From positions 1-40,118 of the IMG/VR virus record IMGVR_UViG_3300020421_000059: a stretch of 40,118 nt of DNA, one strand, 5' to 3'. The stretch is from a virus. Below are positions 38,558 to 40,118 of this stretch, piece by piece (within the stretch, counting starts at the first letter, position 1; every line of letters begins with the position of its first letter). Below the pieces are notes generated by a model that saw only the letters and a program-made list of their open reading frames with translations, ran no database searches and was not told the origin of the DNA. The translations under genes were made by a program, and so were the position numbers.

Positions 38558-39615
38558 TGAAACTAAATAAATCACAAATAAACTTAAAGGATTTTGCAGC
38601 AGATTCTAAAATATCAGATGCAGACAAAATTATAGGTGATGATGGCAATGATCCTAAGCACACAAAAAATTATCCTGTTTCAAAATTAGCTGCTTTTGTA
38701 AGGGGAGGCGTTGGGTTGCCAGGTCAAGTATTAACTAGTAATGGTGATGGAACTTGGAGCTTTCAAGGACCAGTCTCTACAACCACTACAACTACTACAT
38801 TACCAGGTCAAACAACGACAACTACTACTACTGTTGCACCAACAACAACAACAACAACTATAGCTGGAACAACTACAACTACCACAGCGGCTCCAACGAC
38901 CACTACAACTACCACGACTGCTACACCAACAACCACTACAACAACAGTGGCTCCTACTACCACCACAACGACAACAACGGCAGCTCCTACTACCACAACA
39001 ACTACTACAGCGGCTCCAAGCAATATATGTTTGTCAGCGTCCAATGCTGTTACATTTGCCACTGTTAATGGAGTAAACAGTTACATATTCGGAGGGTCAT
39101 ATGGTAGCTATAAAACAACTACAGGAACATATGTGTTAACAGGTATTCCTTCATCACACCCAATAGCAATATTGAATAATGGCAAAACATCTCAAATATC
39201 TTATACTGGTACAACAAGTCAAGGAACAAAAACCGCACAAGATGGAAACTCATATCAATATTTCTATGGAGATGTAACAATAACAGTAAGTTCGGATTAT
39301 GGAACTGTAAGCTATGAGTGTTGGTATCATGGTTATATGGGAGGTCAAAACAACTTATCTTATGATGCAAGTTGTACGCAGCCAACAACAACCACTACTA
39401 CTACAACTAGTACGACAACAACAACGACAACGGCAGCACCAACGACAACAACGACTACTACTGCGGCAACGACTACAACAACCACAACAGCTGCTCCTAC
39501 TACCACAACCACAACAACAATAGGTCCAACAGGATGTGTTATTGAGGGTCAATGTAGCGGAACACCTGAAACTGAAAGTAATTGTCAAATAGAAGGAAAT
39601 TGTATAAAAACATAA
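38557..39615 (+). CDS. Thr-rich tail fibre protein
   Basis: 352 residues. An N-terminal fibre-like region (NLKDFAADSKISDADKIIGD; GLPGQVLTSNGDGTWSFQGP) is followed by a long Thr/AAP tract (38776-39016), a roughly 110-residue beta domain with two Cys (YIFGGSYGSYKTTTGTYVL), another Thr tract (39384-39522) and a Cys-rich tip (GCVIEGQCSGTPETESNC). The linker-domain-linker design matches the left-end structural proteins. Likely an adhesin. Confidence 0.75.
   Translation: MKLNKSQINLKDFAADSKISDADKIIGDDGNDPKHTKNYPVSKLAAFVRGGVGLPGQVLTSNGDGTWSFQGPVSTTTTTTTLPGQTTTTTTTVAPTTTTTTIAGTTTTTTAAPTTTTTTTTATPTTTTTTVAPTTTTTTTTAAPTTTTTTTAAPSNICLSASNAVTFATVNGVNSYIFGGSYGSYKTTTGTYVLTGIPSSHPIAILNNGKTSQISYTGTTSQGTKTAQDGNSYQYFYGDVTITVSSDYGTVSYECWYHGYMGGQNNLSYDASCTQPTTTTTTTTSTTTTTTTAAPTTTTTTTAATTTTTTTAAPTTTTTTTIGPTGCVIEGQCSGTPETESNCQIEGNCIKT
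38776..39016 (+). repeat. Long ACN threonine-codon tract
   Basis: About 80 codons of mixed ACA/ACT/ACC/ACG with repeated GCNGCNCCN and GTNGCNCCN breaks. The longest such tract in the window; it creates Val/Tyr-rich open frames on the other strands that are artefacts. Confidence 0.9.
39384..39522 (+). repeat. ACN threonine-codon tract
   Basis: Second Thr tract of the fibre gene, with AAP/AAT breaks. Confidence 0.9.
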
Positions 39616-39626
39616 ATTATTAAAAT

Positions 39627-40118
39627 ATGACAGCAACATTAACACTTGATTTAATAGGAACAGGCGCAGGAGCGTTTAGTATATTTCAAAACTCTGACAA
39701 CTATGCTTCTGCTGTAGCAACTAATGTATCCTCAAGCTCTTTATTATCTGGATATTCATTAACTCTTGATAATGCTACAACTACTGTAAGAGTTTATTCT
39801 ACAGGAACTTGTACTAACTATAAAGATATTTCTGTTAATTTAGGAGACACTACACCTACATTTACATATAGAGGTATACAGTCTTTGGATACATCAACTG
39901 CGCCTAGAGACACCAATATAGCTACGGATGGTAAAGAAACAGTTGTTGTTAGCTCAGGACCTGGTGCTGGTGGCAAAACCATCATATCATCCAACTCTGG
40001 AACGTCATGGACTGATATAACTAACAATCTGTCAAATAGCTACTATGGAACTATAATTATGTTTAATCCAGCAGACGGAGGAGGAGGTGCTTTTTATTAT
40101 GCGGCTAGTGATGCAACT
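39627..40118 (+). CDS. Fibre-like protein with a BNR/Asp-box motif (3' partial)
   Basis: 164 codons are visible, running off the window end in frame. Start MTATLTLDLIGTGAGAFSIF, then a beta-rich region; SSNSGTSWTDIT fits the Asp-box S-x-N-x-G-x-x-W of sialidase-like propellers. Probably a tail fibre or adhesin continuing outside the window. Confidence 0.65.
   Translation, partial: MTATLTLDLIGTGAGAFSIFQNSDNYASAVATNVSSSSLLSGYSLTLDNATTTVRVYSTGTCTNYKDISVNLGDTTPTFTYRGIQSLDTSTAPRDTNIATDGKETVVVSSGPGAGGKTIISSNSGTSWTDITNNLSNSYYGTIIMFNPADGGGGAFYYAASDAT

Noticed and set aside
38754-39068. Open frames rich in Tyr/Asn/His or Val in other frames of the Thr tract
   Set aside because: They are frame-shifted or reverse readings of the ACN repeat and have no independent support.
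39314-39645. Gln/Arg-rich and Cys-rich frames around the second Thr tract
   Set aside because: Composition is explained by the repeat in the fibre gene; no start context or conserved motif.

Overview
The window is most likely a piece of a lytic, tailed bacteriophage genome, probably a podovirus-like phage of a marine Bacteroidota (flavobacterial) host. It is AT-rich, densely packed and organised in long one-strand blocks. It carries phage ejection proteins, a T7-type primase-helicase and Holliday-junction nuclease, and tail-fibre proteins with threonine linkers of the kind common in marine Bacteroidota phages. Several gene starts are preceded by TAnnTTTG, the -7 element of Bacteroidota promoters. 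Starts sit in an A-rich context (often AATAAAATG) with no clear Shine-Dalgarno. No terminase, portal, capsid, DNA polymerase, lysin, integrase or tRNA is visible, so the window is only part of the genome. Family calls come from reading motifs; no database was searched.

Layout. (1) 1-13408, rightward, late virion genes: a large muzzle/stabilisation-like protein with Thr-rich linkers, a GT-A glycosyltransferase, two tail proteins, a cupin-like protein, and three probable ejection proteins ending in one of 1803 aa. (2) 13493-29971, leftward, early genes: a resolvase-like nuclease, a metallophosphoesterase, a PP-loop protein, primase-helicase, a replication initiator, a free DnaA domain IV, an OB-fold DUF3127 protein, a YqaJ-type exonuclease with a probable annealing protein, an HNH nuclease, a C5-methyltransferase-like protein, a GP88-type protein and a long run of very small genes. 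Many of these small genes (22-57 aa) are joined by ATGA or similar start/stop overlaps. (3) 29972-31731, mostly non-coding: three copies of ATTGCACCCC, several hairpins, two promoter/terminator-like pairs pointing rightward, and one leftward gene. (4) 31732-35441, rightward accessory cassette: a 55-aa protein, a radical SAM/SPASM enzyme with a TTG start, GroEL, GroES and a helix-turn-helix protein, joined by TTGA, ATGA and GTGA overlaps. (5) A leftward winged-helix-like gene with divergent promoters at 35927-35960. (6) 35979-40118, rightward late genes: seven or eight tiny Lys-rich proteins, small membrane proteins (holin/spanin candidates), a 25-aa CDGSH iron-sulfur-like protein, and Thr-rich fibre proteins, the last running off the end.

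How it fits together. The leftward block supplies replication, recombination and takeover functions. The rightward blocks make and fold the virion and lyse the cell. The two fibre/structural regions at the ends probably belong to one late region of a circular or permuted genome, with the missing packaging and capsid genes between them. The phage chaperonin pair next to a radical SAM enzyme, and the CDGSH-like microprotein in the lysis-type cluster, are the most unusual content.
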